Made by a program: the position numbers and the translations under genes. Below are positions 11,352 through 23,959 of a DNA stretch of 64,000 nucleotides, in pieces. The stretch's first letter is position 1; every line of letters starts with the position of its first letter. The notes under the pieces are model-generated. The model saw only the letters and a program-made list of their open reading frames with translations. It searched no databases and was not told the DNA's origin. Source of the stretch: Hybos culiciformis (taxonomy: Eukaryota; Arthropoda; Insecta; Diptera; Hybotidae); the NCBI GenBank assembly GCA_964007475.1, contig OZ023273.1, forward strand, positions 110,916,485 to 110,980,484, given 5' to 3'.

Positions 11352-11514
11352 CCAATATACTGTTTTAATGCGTAGGGGAGAGGTAGTTGCAAAGAGAGAA
11401 TATTTTTTTTTCTCATTTTTTCTCTTTTTTTTTTTTGTATTTGGCTGTATTGAAATATTGTGAGAGATATTATGTTTGTTTAGGTATTACGTAATATTCA
11501 AAACGAAACATCTA

Positions 11515-11612
11515 AATGATTTCATTATTTACGGTGATGCATCTAAATTTTTTCATTATATACGCCGATGCATCTAAATTTTTTCATTATTTACGCAGAT
11601 GCATCTAAATGA
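11515..11612. repeat. Tandem repeat, about 36 bp, three units
   Basis: Three head-to-tail units of the type GATGCATCTAAATTTTTTCA plus TTATTTACGC, lying inside composite element copy 2. The sister copy at 24.28-24.35 kb instead has a short repeat of AATGTAAATACAATTTACAT, so this internal segment varies between copies. Confidence 0.8.
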
Positions 11613-13445
11613 TTGCATGTGTATTGACGCATATAATACTCCATTTAGTGATGTAAATTCTATAGCACTAAATACAACATAACGATCCGCAACGCATTAA
11701 AATATATAATATAACATAATGAAGTTGGAAGTACCTGCATACTTATTAACATTAGTTTTAGCATAGAAGACAGAGCCGTGAACATTTCCATAGCATACAA
11801 AATTTTGTATATGTATAACGTGTAATTTCAAAAGTTCATTCTTTGGTGTTTGGTGTCAGCGATACCATCAAAAAAAATTATAAGCCCTTGCCGCCATGAT
11901 ATATAATTTTTTTTTTTGTATTTGCTATTCCAGATGTCTCTCTTTATCTATATTTTTGTTTTAAGATATTCCTGGTATGTGTCCCAGCAATATTAAATTT
12001 TTAGGTTCTGCACCCAATCGTATTTTTTTGATCATAACTATCTTCTGTATTTAATACGAATTCGCTTAAAAAGAGTGTAATCTAACTAATTGTACATTAT
12101 GTTCTGTTATATGACGATTATAAAATAGGTACATTATTATCTTATAATTATTGCCAATGAATTGAATATAAAACCAAATCGTAATAAAAATAAAGTAATC
12201 TAATATGTAAATTAAAGAGCTTTATATGTGTGGCTCTTAAAATTGAATTGAATAAAATCTTTACATAGCTACTAACAACTACATATATTTATATAAAAGG
12301 AAGATTTAATACATTGCGTTGGCGAACTTGGAATAAGATTAGCATTAAAACTAGAAAAAAATTATCATTGCAACATTTGTTAATTTTTTTTGTAACCAAA
12401 CCAAATAATAGTTTTTTGATATATTTCATAGTCAATAACACAATATCATAGTAATTATAATGTAATTAAGAAGAACTAGAAATGTTAATAATTTGTTATA
12501 TAAGTGTTCTACTTATATTTACAATTGTCTTGTTTAAAAAGGATTAAATAATCCTGCAAAATATTTGATACAATTTTAAGATATGAATGATAAAAATAAA
12601 TAAATGGCGCCATGCAATTCTTAAATTTTGTTTAACATTAATAAAAAAACACCCACGAAAAAGATGCAATCTTGTTAAACTTGATTTTTTTTTGTTTTCA
12701 TTTTATAAAAATCTCAAATAATTTTATTGTAATTTTATTATAATTAGATAACTACGTTTTTTAAAAAAAATGTCTAGCGATCAAATAAATAAGCGCATTT
12801 GGTAAAAATTTCATAAAATTGTGGGCAATTAGAATGTCATAACCGAGTAAGCAGAGTTATCAGGGTATAAATATTCCAGGAAATTAAAATCATATTTCTA
12901 TTTTCTCTTTATTTAATATACAATTATACAGGAAACATTTTTATACATAAGAAACTAAAAATTTTAATTTCTCTTTTGTTTTTTACTTTTGAGCAAAATA
13001 CTCATGACTCGAAGTAAGTTAACTTAAATTATATAGCTAACTTATACCAAAACTCAAGTCAAGTCGAAAAATTGTAAATATGCACATAGTTCAATTTGTC
13101 AAAATGCAAACAAGTTTTTTGTTTTCCAATTTTCATATTAAATTTTTTCATTTCAACATGATTATTTTATATCTGATTACAATATCTATATACGACCAAT
13201 TTATATACTGGATTTTCAGAAGCAGTATAATTAAAAAGAGAAATAAAAACATTTTAATACTGAAATGGAAATAGAGCAAAATCGTCAAAGGTTTTTTTTT
13301 TTTGTTAATCAAAAATAGCATGAAAACCTCCTGCTGATTTTATGGGCGATGATAACATGCGTATTTTGGATTCCACAGTCAATTTCATAATTCAAAATAA
13401 GGTGTGAACAGTTTAAACTCGTCGCAGATGCTTGACATATTTTCA

Positions 13446-15642
13446 TCAATATATACACACAATAATGTCTAGAATTTTTTTTTTTTGTTTGATAAATAAA
13501 TTTAATTTTCTTCAGTTTCAGTTTAGGTAAATTGTATGTTTTATTATATACATTCCGCACTAGATTTCTATTCAAGTAAAAAATATATTTGATTCTATAA
13601 TTGTAATTGATGCTTTTATTTTTTATTTTATTTTGGTTCGGACATGTCTAAGATCAAAGAATATTATCCGTCTAAGATCCGTGAGGAAAAAAATATTGCA
13701 ATAATGCCGAAAACGTATATTTCATTCTAAAGAGCAGCATAGACATTTCACATTTTCAGTAAGATAGAATTTTCATCCAACATCGACATGCATAAGAAAA
13801 CTTTGCATATTTTGCGTAATTTTTACTTTAATATACATAAGTAGACAGAATTGTCATTCGAAATCGACCTGTAGACAGAGAATTTTGAATATTTGGATTA
13901 TTTTTGGCTTAAATATACACATAAATAAAATAAGTTTGTCTTTCAAATCAGTTACATCAAATTAAAAAGTTTATTTTTAATTTGATGAAAATAATTAATT
14001 CAAGAATAAAATAAAAAAAACACAATATCATAGTTTTTTATGCAAAAATAATAAATGTCACTCACGACTCAGGTTGTAAAATTAATTTTAAGTTTAATTC
14101 AACGTTTTTATTACGTAATTAATTATCTATTACACTTTGTAACTGATTTTAATAAAGTTTTGACTTGAAAAGACTTGAGTTGAGATTTGAATAAAAATAT
14201 TTACATAGTTTTGGTTGCATTCAGAATATTGTGAAGTTATTATACATTGTCATTAATGAATCTTGTAATTTTAACATAATAACTAAATATAATGCCTATT
14301 CATTCAAATAATATTATATTATTCATAATTTTATAATATTTATAATTGTTATGATGTCAATTAAATAGTATATGATTAATTGTTATTTCTTTTTAAATTT
14401 TGCCGCTTCATTATGAAATATTAGAGTTAAGATTATTATTATTCAGAAGAAATAATGTTATAGTTATAAGTAGTGTAATAATTGGAATTTTATAGCATTT
14501 GGCTTAAGAAAGGACTCTTTATTCCAAATATTCCTAATTCCGGAATAAAATAATTCATAGAAAAGTAATTAAAAACAATCGAAATATATCTGCATACTAC
14601 ATTGCAAATAGTTTCATGTATCGTATATATATATTATAAAAAAATCTTAATTATTAGACAAGAAGCGGGATTTTAAAAATTTTCGTTGAGAAACCTTTCA
14701 TTAATGTATTATTATTTTCGTTTGAAATTTTTTTTTTGATTTTTATGAAATTATATTTTATGTTATTGATGATAATAAAAACTTTCTCATATCTATTAAA
14801 TGAAAATTTAATCAAAATTTTTTTTTTTTTTTATATTTATATCTGATTTTACCGCCAATCTTTACTACATCATGTACGCTGCCCAGTATTATTTTCTATA
14901 GAAAACAATGGTTAAAAGTGATGTTTATCAAAACAAATGTTGTAACCGTGTTGGTAATAGTAATTTAAATTTAAATATTTTAACAGCCTTTAGAGTCATT
15001 TCTTTATGACATTAATGTTTAAAACATTACAGAATAAATGATATTCCGCCCACTCATTCTCTAATTTAAGTGGATGTAAATTTTTGATTTTTATGCTATG
15101 CTTATTTTTTCCCTTGTTATCTGACAGCCATCGTTATAATGTAACATAATAGAAAAAAAAAATTAACATTAATAAACATAAAAATATTTGCGAACATTTT
15201 TATTTTCCAATGTTTTTTGTTATGAGTGAAACTTTTGTTAATTTTATGTCTGTCTATCTCTGCTAAAAAATGTATATATTTTTTCAACTTGAGTGAATGA
15301 ATCAAATTTTTCACTTTTATTCGAGAATTTTATGTGAGCCTTAAACTATCATAAGATTTTGGACTTTCAAAAATTAGCTTTTACATACTGACCAATTTTT
15401 CTGCGAACAAAAATTCTTTCTTAATTGTAAACATATTTTAGCAACATAAAATCATGCAATACAACAATAATAAATAATTTGCATAAAAAAATAGTATAGA
15501 ATTCTATATGCTTTTTTTATTATTTTATATTTTTGCATCAAATTATTAATCCCAATTTAATTCGAAGAATTTTTTTTTACAAAATATTTCTTTAATAATA
15601 AAAAAATATTAGTTGCATTCAAATTTGTTTGCCACCAATTAA
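13446..15642. other. AT-rich stretch, no gene recognised
   Basis: No supportable gene or element. A G/C-richer patch at about 14870-14905 reads as an open + frame ending in TAG but has no acceptor or partner exon. Confidence 0.5.
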
Positions 15643-15649
15643 GTAATAC
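15643..15649. repeat. Target-site duplication, left copy, palindromic MITE
   Basis: GTAATAC, identical to 15867-15873 on the other side of the element. Confidence 0.7.
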
Positions 15650-15866
15650 CATAGATTAAGAATACAGAAAGATGGGAAGTTTCATACATCATTTTTTCAG
15701 TCTTTTTTGGTATTTTATTGTGAAGGTATTAGTAAAACTAAATAAAATTCTTTTCATACATTGATAATTATCACGTATTTTATTTTGTTTTACTAACACA
15801 TTGACTTAAAAATACCAAAAATAATGTTGTATGAAGCTTCCCATCTTTCTGTATTCTTAATCTATG
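15650..15866. mobile_element. Fully palindromic 217-bp MITE
   Basis: Ends CATAGATTAAGAATACAGAA... and its inverted copy. The first 30 bases of each arm match exactly, and the inverted pairing continues with gaps almost to the centre (TTGGTATTTT and TTAGTAAAAC occur on both arms). Flanked by a perfect GTAATAC direct repeat. There is no open frame of note; the open frame on the minus strand across the right arm is an artefact. The superfamily is not determined. Confidence 0.85.
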
Positions 15867-15873
15867 GTAATAC
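15867..15873. repeat. Target-site duplication, right copy, palindromic MITE
   Basis: GTAATAC, as at 15643-15649. Confidence 0.7.
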
Positions 15874-18800
15874 ATAATTGAATTTAATTTTGTTTCCCAT
15901 GATACTCGTCTCGTGAACTCAATTTTTATATATATTCTTCTTCTACGATCAAATGCATCCAAATTTCATAAAATTCAAATTTCATGTCTCTAACATTTAT
16001 CATTCGTGAATATCGGTCCTAATATAAATTAAAGGGGTTAGTATCGAATAATCGTTTTTCGCGACTATTCAACCCAAACGCGTCACGATAAGAAATTCAA
16101 TTCGGTCGTCGTATTCAACGAGAACCTGCTCAAGTTAATAAATTATATTTAATCATAATTTATTAATAAGACAAAATCGATGTCTTGCCATAATTTTATT
16201 TTTTAAACATCCGATATTAAAAATGTCTTGATATACCTTCAACTGTTCAGGGATATCGATTTTAAGATCAACAACACGTTTGAATTAATTTTATTCTATT
16301 ACCAATATTTTTACAGCATTCTATTGTATGCACAGCGTGTACATTCGATGAAGTAATATAATTTGTTCGCAACTATTTGCATTCCATTTCAATTTTGTAT
16401 TGAAAGGAGACTTCAAAAAAGGTTATAAATTAATAATTTTTTTTTTCATTATTTGAACCAGAATATTTTCATTTAGTAAAATTTTCCTGGAAGCTAAATT
16501 TTTATAAAGCGTTAAATACATTTCTTTTTTTTTTAGGTATTGGATATACCTAATAGAAATATAGCTAATTTGCACTATGTTGGTGAATTTTTTTTATATT
16601 TTATCAATAAAGAATTAAAATTAATTAGCGTCAATGAAATATACAATTTAATTTCTATTTGAATTTAAAAAACGGATTCCGTTTCTTAGAAACAAGATTT
16701 AAATTTATTCAAATAAACTGTTTCAATAATGACAAACTTTTTCAATTATTTTGTAATTAAATTGTTATTGTAAATATTGAGAAGTTGAATCAAAGATTTA
16801 TCGATAGATAGGAAGCGTTTGAATATAATATAAAATAATAAAAAAATATAGTATAAAATCGATTGATAAATTAACATTACTTTTGATTAAGATGATTTAT
16901 AACAACGTGAAGACTTTCAATTTATCGGATTAGCAATTTTCTTCTTAACCCTCACCGATTCATCATAATTTGAATAAATGGAAGTTAATTTCGTTAGAAT
17001 TTACGTCCTATCATTTTAAAAATTTTAAGTATATTGTATTTTCCCTAGTGTCTAGTTTAGTCAAGTTTCATTTACATTCATCAATGGAATGAGTAAAGAA
17101 ATTATTTATTTAATAATTTTAAATTGCATATCAATCGTTCAATGTAACAATTTTTAGCTTTATTTTTAGTTTTAACACCATAATACAAAAATATCAGATA
17201 GGTACATTTTATATTGATTGAGGTAATAATAATAACATTTACTTTTCCTTTTGCGCATAGGAATTTTAAAAAAATAAGCTGTGAAAACATAAAACAACAA
17301 AAATATGATCAATAAAAAATTATCAGTATCAACTTATAGTTTTTTTTAAATTTTATTTTTGATTTGCATTAATCTCATATAAATTTTCTATAATCAGGAA
17401 AATATACCTCTCATTTTTTTAAATTTATTGAATTGAAGTTGTATGCATATACTGTATATACTACACACTATATACACATTATATGTAATAGTACAAGATA
17501 TCAAACACTTGATATTTCTAAGTTAATAATTTCAGATAGTTTATTACTTAAAATCGCTTTCTGACTTCAGCATTACCAGTATAAGAAAAATTTAATTTAC
17601 ATATTGAGTTTAATTATAACAAATATTTGTGTATGTTGGAAAATACTTAACATTTAGTATACAGATAGAATTCTAAATAATAAATTTGGTTTACTTTATA
17701 TTATATTTTAAAAGCCTTTAGCTATATATATTGATTAATAAAGTTCCAAAATATGAAAGTCAATCAATACTATTAATAAGTTCATAATGGTGAGTTCTTT
17801 CTTGTATTGTTTTTAGTTATATTGCTATTTAATTTGCTAGTTTGAACATTTAATATTTTAAATATGAAGATTCAAAAATAGTCTTATAATGTAGTAAGTA
17901 TACTTAAAAAAATTAATATTTTTAGATTTTAAGATAAAATTATAATTTTTTTGTTCAGGCGATCAAAACTTGAAATTAATTTTAAATTGATCTAAAAAAA
18001 AAAATTATATATAAAATTGCCCTAAGATTTTCCAACACTATTAGGTCGGTAGAAAATTAAATATCAAATAGTTAATTTTTAATTTAAAATTATATAACTT
18101 TATATTACATATAAAATATGTATGATATATGTATGATATTTTTAATACGTTACCATTGCTTGAAGGTTGTAGTTTTATTAGAATATTTTTCGGAAATTAT
18201 TCTGTATCAACAAAACTTTTAAACTAAGTTAATTAACAATTAAAATTATAAGTGACAATGCGGCGATTGTTTTTTTTAACTACACAGAATTAAACTCAAA
18301 CTAACAACTAACTATCAACTAAAATCTAGTTAACTTATCATCGTAATTATTTATTATAATCGTAATAAATTAGTGCAGAGTGAAAATCTGATTTTATCTG
18401 TGAAAACAGATGTCTACAACAGATGTTTTGTTGAAATTTTAATCATAATGAACTCAAAATAAAATCGGTAGTGATGTTTTGATTTATATTGTATGCCAAC
18501 ACAAATCAAATTAATTACCTTAATTAAATAATATATATTATATACTATAAACTTACAATTTTCTATTAATTTGTTAATGATAAAGAAATAAGCCAGAATA
18601 TAATTATTTCCTCATAAATACAAATTTATCAAATTAACTATATATCGCATTGCACCTCATTAATATTCAGAAAAAATCATATCTTCACATTCAAGTAAAT
18701 CAATGAGAACAAGGCCTTTTGGAAAAATCAAAATATTATCGAGAAATAAACGATCAAAGAGCATAATCAATAATTTGTTTAATCTGACTACACAATAAAG

Positions 18801-21800
18801 CTATAAATATTCCCAAAACAAAGTAAAAAAAAATTAACTAATTGTATTTTGTTTATATAATGTAATCAAAATAAATAATTGGGTAGTTCTAAAAATATTT
18901 ACATTTCTAGTAAGCGATCATTAAAATTTCGTTGTGTGTACATATATGAAAAGAAATAATATTATTCTCAAACATATTCTACTCAAACATTTGTTAAAAT
19001 CTAAGGTTTTAATTTTTTTGATTTTTATTTTTAATTTTGCTTACAAATTAAGAACATAGAGATACTGGTTACTTTGAACTAAGTACTAATAGCCAAAATA
19101 ATAAATGAATCATAATTCTATAAATCTATAAAATGAATAAAAATTGTTAGTCGCAAAATACATATTTTCCGTCATAAAATTTCTATTTTATGCTAGAAAT
19201 AACGGAATATATTAATTCAATAATGAAAAACCGTTTTGTAAATATTAAAAAATAATTAATCTTTTTGAAAAGCAATGAACGATCAAAATGTTCATACAAA
19301 ATAGTTCTATATCCATTTAAGTATGAGATTCAATATTTTTAGACATAAATTTCCTTTATTGGAAAATAATAATAAATAAATATTTAAATTTTAAATTGTG
19401 CAATTTTTCTTAAGATTTTTTGAAAATTTTCAATTACTTACTCAATTATCCAACAACATAGTTCTCCAAATATGAAGAAAATATATAAGAATTTTTAAGT
19501 TGTCAAAAATGTCTATGTCAACAACAAGAATTTTAAAACTTTGTTGTAAATCTTTTTTTTTAATATTTCTAATTTTTTTCTCGTTTTGAAAATATTTCAA
19601 ATTAATAAACCACCAGAGTTTGAGATCCACAAAATAAAATTAAAAATATGAAACTTTTTCAAAGTCAATTGAGCAAATTATTTTGGATAAAATTGAATAA
19701 GCAGAATTTATTGTTTTTTGCACATTTACGGATAGAATATCGCCTTTGTGTAGGATTACGATTTTTTGCTTATTTTTTAATTTACAATTTAATTTTTTGA
19801 GAGCCTGAAAAGAGAGGCTTGATGATTTTGTATAATACTTAAAACCCTTAACTGGGCTTACGTTTGTTATAAATTAGTTTATTATATTGAGACATGTATA
19901 AATGTATGTACTAATGTAAGACATATGAATATTATTAATTTACGATATACATTTCCGAAACACATAAATTTTAATTTTTGATAGTTGCTGCAATCTTGTT
20001 TAAGTTGAAGTTGTTCAACACCTTTTAATTGTGAACAAAAATCTCGAGGAATTAACATTTTTTTACAGATTTCGAAAACTTTTTTTTTTAATAATTATTA
20101 TATAACTTTACAAAAACTTAAATACATATAAATACTTGAATTAAATTAAGATGCGTAGCACACCTTTGTTTTAAAAAACTGACAAGATATTGTGTTTTTG
20201 TTTAGCGCGATTTTTATAACGATGGTGCGGTGGTTACAACACAAAAATAATTTTGTTTTAAAGTTGTATTGCCATTTTAAGGAAAAGTTAATGATCCATA
20301 TTTTCATGAATATTTATATATATAAATATATGTAAATAATTACATATGTATTTGAAAAATATTTTTATTAATTTTAAAAATAACTATAGATAAAATTTTG
20401 CTGGCTTTTAGCAAAAACAGTAGCAAAGTTATAGCTATTAAAAATATGTTTTTCTTTTGTTTTTTAGTTCCAATTTTCTTATAGAATAAACATAATATTT
20501 TTGCATAAATAATATAACATTTTAAATCTAAATGAACTTTAATGTTTATCTGTATTATTTTGAAGGTGGTCTGGTTTGAAAATATTTTTTCTTCTCAATT
20601 TCTTTAAATATTTAACTTGTTCTACCTTCTCAAAATTATTCTTATATTGCATTAATACAAATGTTAATTGAAACCTACAGATAAAGAAAAATAATAATAA
20701 TAATTAATATTTTTATTTTACAGCAACCCACCATGGATTGGATCATTTAAAAGTAATGGAAAAAAAAATTAAATAGCAATATAACCCAATTGGAAAAAAA
20801 AATTTGGAGAATTGTTTTTGGTAATTTTTGTGTATTATAATGTATAATCTGAATAGGATTGAGTTAGGTCAAAAAATTGCCATACAATCGATTATATAGC
20901 ATCAACACCAGGTTACACTTAATTTCTGACTGGCAATTAAAAATTATTGAAAAATATTATTGAAAAACATGGAAATAAACTCATCATTCATTATTTTATC
21001 TGAGTGATTTTGATAATGACTGAATTCCTTAAAATACATTCAGTTTTAACAAATCATTAATTTTCTTATCTTAACAACAATTTCTTAAAATATCTTAAGA
21101 TTGCCGAAATATTTGACAGATCTTTGGATTATCTTCCAACACACAAAAATTGTATCATCTGGCCTTGAAATCTTTTTTTTTATATATTTTCTTTGAATCA
21201 AAAAAAAAAAAAATTATAATATTATTAATGTTTGAAAATGATACAAATTAAGCTACCGTTTTCGATTACATAATTTATAATCACAAACAAGTTTATAAAA
21301 TTCTTTCCATTCTTAATACGAAAATATTTTATTTATAAGAATTTACAAAATTGTTATCTTAAAAAAAAAACAAAAAACAAAGTGAAATAAGTTAATTTTT
21401 TAAGATCTGGCATTGAGTCTTCTTAATACATATATAGAGATCAACTAATCGCTTAGGGAAGAGAACAAATAAATTATGTAGTTACACTTAGTTTATATTA
21501 AAAAAAAAAATTTTTCTTATTATTAATATTTCTTAATTGAGCTATAGTACTTCTTGAATTTAACCACATATGATAAAATCAGGAACCTTTGCATATATAA
21601 CCCTCACTTTATTTAACATCAGAACCAAATTAAATAATGTGAAAAATAATAAGTTTTGAGTTTAAACATCTTATAGTGTTAATGTATATCTATACATAAA
21701 AATGCAATTTATGCGCTCATAAACTTATTTATGTACAACATTTTTAATTTAATATTAAAATTGAATATTCTTCTTCAATGGTGCGTAGGATATTAAAAAA

Positions 21801-23068
21801 TCTAACATTTTGTTTATGATAATTTTGCTTAATCGCAGATGAAGTCAAAAAAATAAAACAAAATAAAATAAACTATCTTCAAACGAAAAGGACTGACTAA
21901 CACGTATTTATATTGCACAAACATACATGAGTACAAATACATTTATTTTTCATTTAAAAATAAATAATCTCAACATAACATGACCTTGACCATGACCATA
22001 GTTATAATAATAGTATTATTTGACGGTTGCGTTAATGAAATTATATATATAATTTCATTCAGTAATATCAGATACAGTTAATACAATATTCAAAAAAAAA
22101 AAATTATTGTATGCCACCAATTTATTTGTTCCTTCTAAATTTCGTCCTTTATCATTAATTATCCTTAGGCTATTAAAATATTTTTCTTTTCATTTAGATT
22201 TTTTAGAGAACGAAAAAAAAAAATCTAATAAATTTCGCAAAAGAAAGAAAAATTATTATAAGGAAAAAAAGAAACATATTTGATCGTATCTGAAAAAAAT
22301 AAAAATCTCTCATACCGGAACGCGCGCGTATTTCTTTAAAAGCAGAAATAAATATTAAACAAAAAAAAATAAAATATGTTGCGTGCTGTTTCTCATACAA
22401 TTTATCTCAATTATTTGTTGCCCGCGACTAATCTTATAAATTTTTTTTTATTTTTTAGCTTTGATGAAGTTAAAAAAAATAAAAATACAAATGAAAAATT
22501 TCTTCTAATTTTATACAAAAAAAAAAATTTATAACGAACATTAATAAAAAAAAAAAAAACTTGATCAGATTTATAATTTATGAAAAATATTATATGAGAT
22601 TTTGTTAGAAAGAAATTTTTTGAAATCACACAACACGATGTTTTTTGTCACCAATGAAGATCTTTTTTTTGTTTTCTGTTTTTAACTTCTCAGTATAAAA
22701 TTGAATCGCCGCGAGATTAGTTCGAAAATAATAAATTCGCATTTTTATTAGATTCGATTTTTAATTTTTTTTTTTTATTGAATAATAAGTTTTCATGTAG
22801 GCGGGAAAATTTTCTTCAATAAATTTTTTTGTGTGCTTCAACTTCTTGGGTGAAAAAAAAAACAAAAACTTCTTACTTAAGGATTTACCAAAAAGAAAAA
22901 TAATACATAAAAATTAAATTTATATTGATAATAAATTTTTAATGGGAACCGAATTTTTTTTTTATTTATTTTTATTTCATTTTCAATTTAAAATAAATTA
23001 ATGCTTTGAAAAATTAAAAGAATATTCTTAAAAAAAAAAAAAAATTTGTTTAAAAAATATTTGTATAA
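15874..23068. other. Long AT-rich stretch, no gene recognised
   Basis: About 7.2 kb with no gene I can support. Items seen are a G/C- and CpG-richer patch with open frames on both strands (about 16031-16135), a splice-acceptor-like site followed by a 14-codon frame at 20206-20250, a TGACCTTGA nuclear-receptor half-site at 21981-21989, a short palindrome TGAAATTATATATATAATTTCA near 22036, and a GGAACGCGCGCG patch near 22318. The rest is T/A tracts. Confidence 0.5.
21981..21989 (-). promoter_or_regulatory. Possible FTZ-F1/ERR-type nuclear-receptor half-site
   Basis: TGACCTTGA is the complement of TCAAGGTCA, the extended half-site bound by monomeric nuclear receptors such as FTZ-F1 and ERR. A second half-like word, TGACC, follows at 21993-21997. 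One such site in 64 kb is not by itself evidence of an enhancer. Confidence 0.2.
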
Positions 23069-23390
23069 TAGTAGATTACAATACATGGTAAGAAAATTTG
23101 TTATTCTTGCGAGTTGTGTATACACACAAACACATAGACACGAGTCATGTTTATATCACGAGACCGAAAGTCGAGTGATATAATATTGACGAGTGTCTAT
23201 ATGTTTGTGTGTATACACAACGAGCTGTATAACAAATTTGATTAACATGTATTGTATACTGCTTTAATGTGCATGGGAGAGGGAGTTGAAAACAATACAT
23301 TTACAATGAAAAAAATAAACAAAAAAGTTCAAAATGAAGCAAGGAAATAAAATTTAATTAATACGGAAGTAAATTTATTTCTCGAAATGA
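23069..23390 (+). mobile_element. Composite foldback element, copy 3, truncated
   Basis: Starts at TAGTAGATTACAATACATG, contains the giant hairpin 23079-23254, then CTTTAATGTGCATGGGAGAG and a TTCAAAATGAAGCAAGGAAA stretch matching copy 1. Similarity fades near 23390, before the GCATTAAAA end, so the copy is truncated. Confidence 0.6.
23079..23254. repeat. Giant hairpin of composite element, copy 3
   Basis: Arms CAATACATG... and ...CATGTATTG, with the inner stem TGTGTATACACACAAACACATA pairing with its mirror. Centre TATCACGAGACCGAAAGTCG. The arms are highly complementary. Confidence 0.9.
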
Positions 23391-23420
23391 TTTCAAACCG
23401 GATGATTTAAGATCAGCTAA

Positions 23421-23569
23421 TTCCTAAAATATTAAAAAAATTCCTAAAATATTAAAAAAAAATTAGTAATTTTTCCAAAAAAAATTATTCATTTTCTTTT
23501 TTGCAAAAAAAAAATCGAATTATTTTTTTTTCAGAAAAATTACTAATTTTTTTTTTATTATTTTAGGAA
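23421..23569. repeat. AT-rich inverted repeat with a 20-bp tandem duplication
   Basis: TTCCTAAAATATTAAAAAAA occurs twice in tandem (23421-23440 and 23441-23460). The second copy plus AATTAGTAATTTTTC pairs with GAAAAATTACTAATT...TTTTAGGAA at 23534-23569. It could be a small MITE. No target duplication was identified with confidence. Confidence 0.65.
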
Positions 23570-23959
23570 CTAATGGTCTTCTTAAATTTTATTTAATTTG
23601 ATTTTTAATTATTAAAAAAAATAATAATAATTTTATAATTATTTTTTTTTATAATTAAAAATAAAATCAAATAATAAATATATAGTTATAATTTATATTT
23701 ACAATAAATAATCTCCTTGTTGCTGCCATTTTCCTCGTTTGTTGATAAAAGAAAAAAAAATTCTTACTTGACATTTGACAGCAAACTTTATAATGACAAC
23801 AAAGATATTTTCAGGGTTACCATTGTTCTATTTTTATTCATTTTGTTTTTTTGAATAAAAATAAGTGCAATTTTTGAAGTATGTTTTAAATTTTTGTACT
23901 AAAATCCAACCACACTCGTTTAAAAATTTAGTAGTAGAGGTTCGAAGATCCTTTAAAAA

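Larger units (their letters stand above)
11166..11702 (+). mobile_element. Composite foldback element, copy 2
   Basis: Starts at TAGTAGATTATTGAA, contains the giant hairpin 11180-11351, then TTTTAATGCGTAGGGGAGAG, a long T tract, an AAATATTGTGAGAGATATTA stretch, three 36-bp tandem units and a GCATGTGTATTGACGCAT segment, and ends CGCATTAAAA. The TTTTAATGCG after the hairpin and the terminal CGCATTAAAA are inverted copies. It lies between A and T at the insertion edges, as do the sister copies. Non-coding. Confidence 0.65.
10956..13445. repeat. Long degenerate repeat block, copy 2
   Basis: Colinear with copy 1 (7.2-9.2 kb) and with copy 3 (52.1-56.1 kb). It carries the AAAAAGTGTAAAAATAAAAT word (about 10960), the ATAATACGGCATC word (about 11110), the hairpin-bearing GTAATCTAATATGTAAATTA stretch (about 12196), the TTGCGTTGGCGAACTTGG module (12314-12331), an ACACCCACGAAAAAGATGCA module (about 12650) and a terminal module ATGAAAACCTCCTGCTG...GGATTCCA (13320-13375). 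A composite foldback element interrupts it at 11166-11702. Confidence 0.6.

Noticed and set aside
13309..13575. 88-codon minus frame
   Set aside because: Lies in the repeat module shared with 56.03 kb; the matching frame there is conserved for only a few residues.
14860..14912. G/C-richer + frame with TANLYYIMYAAQYYF
   Set aside because: No acceptor or donor, no neighbouring exon; isolated.
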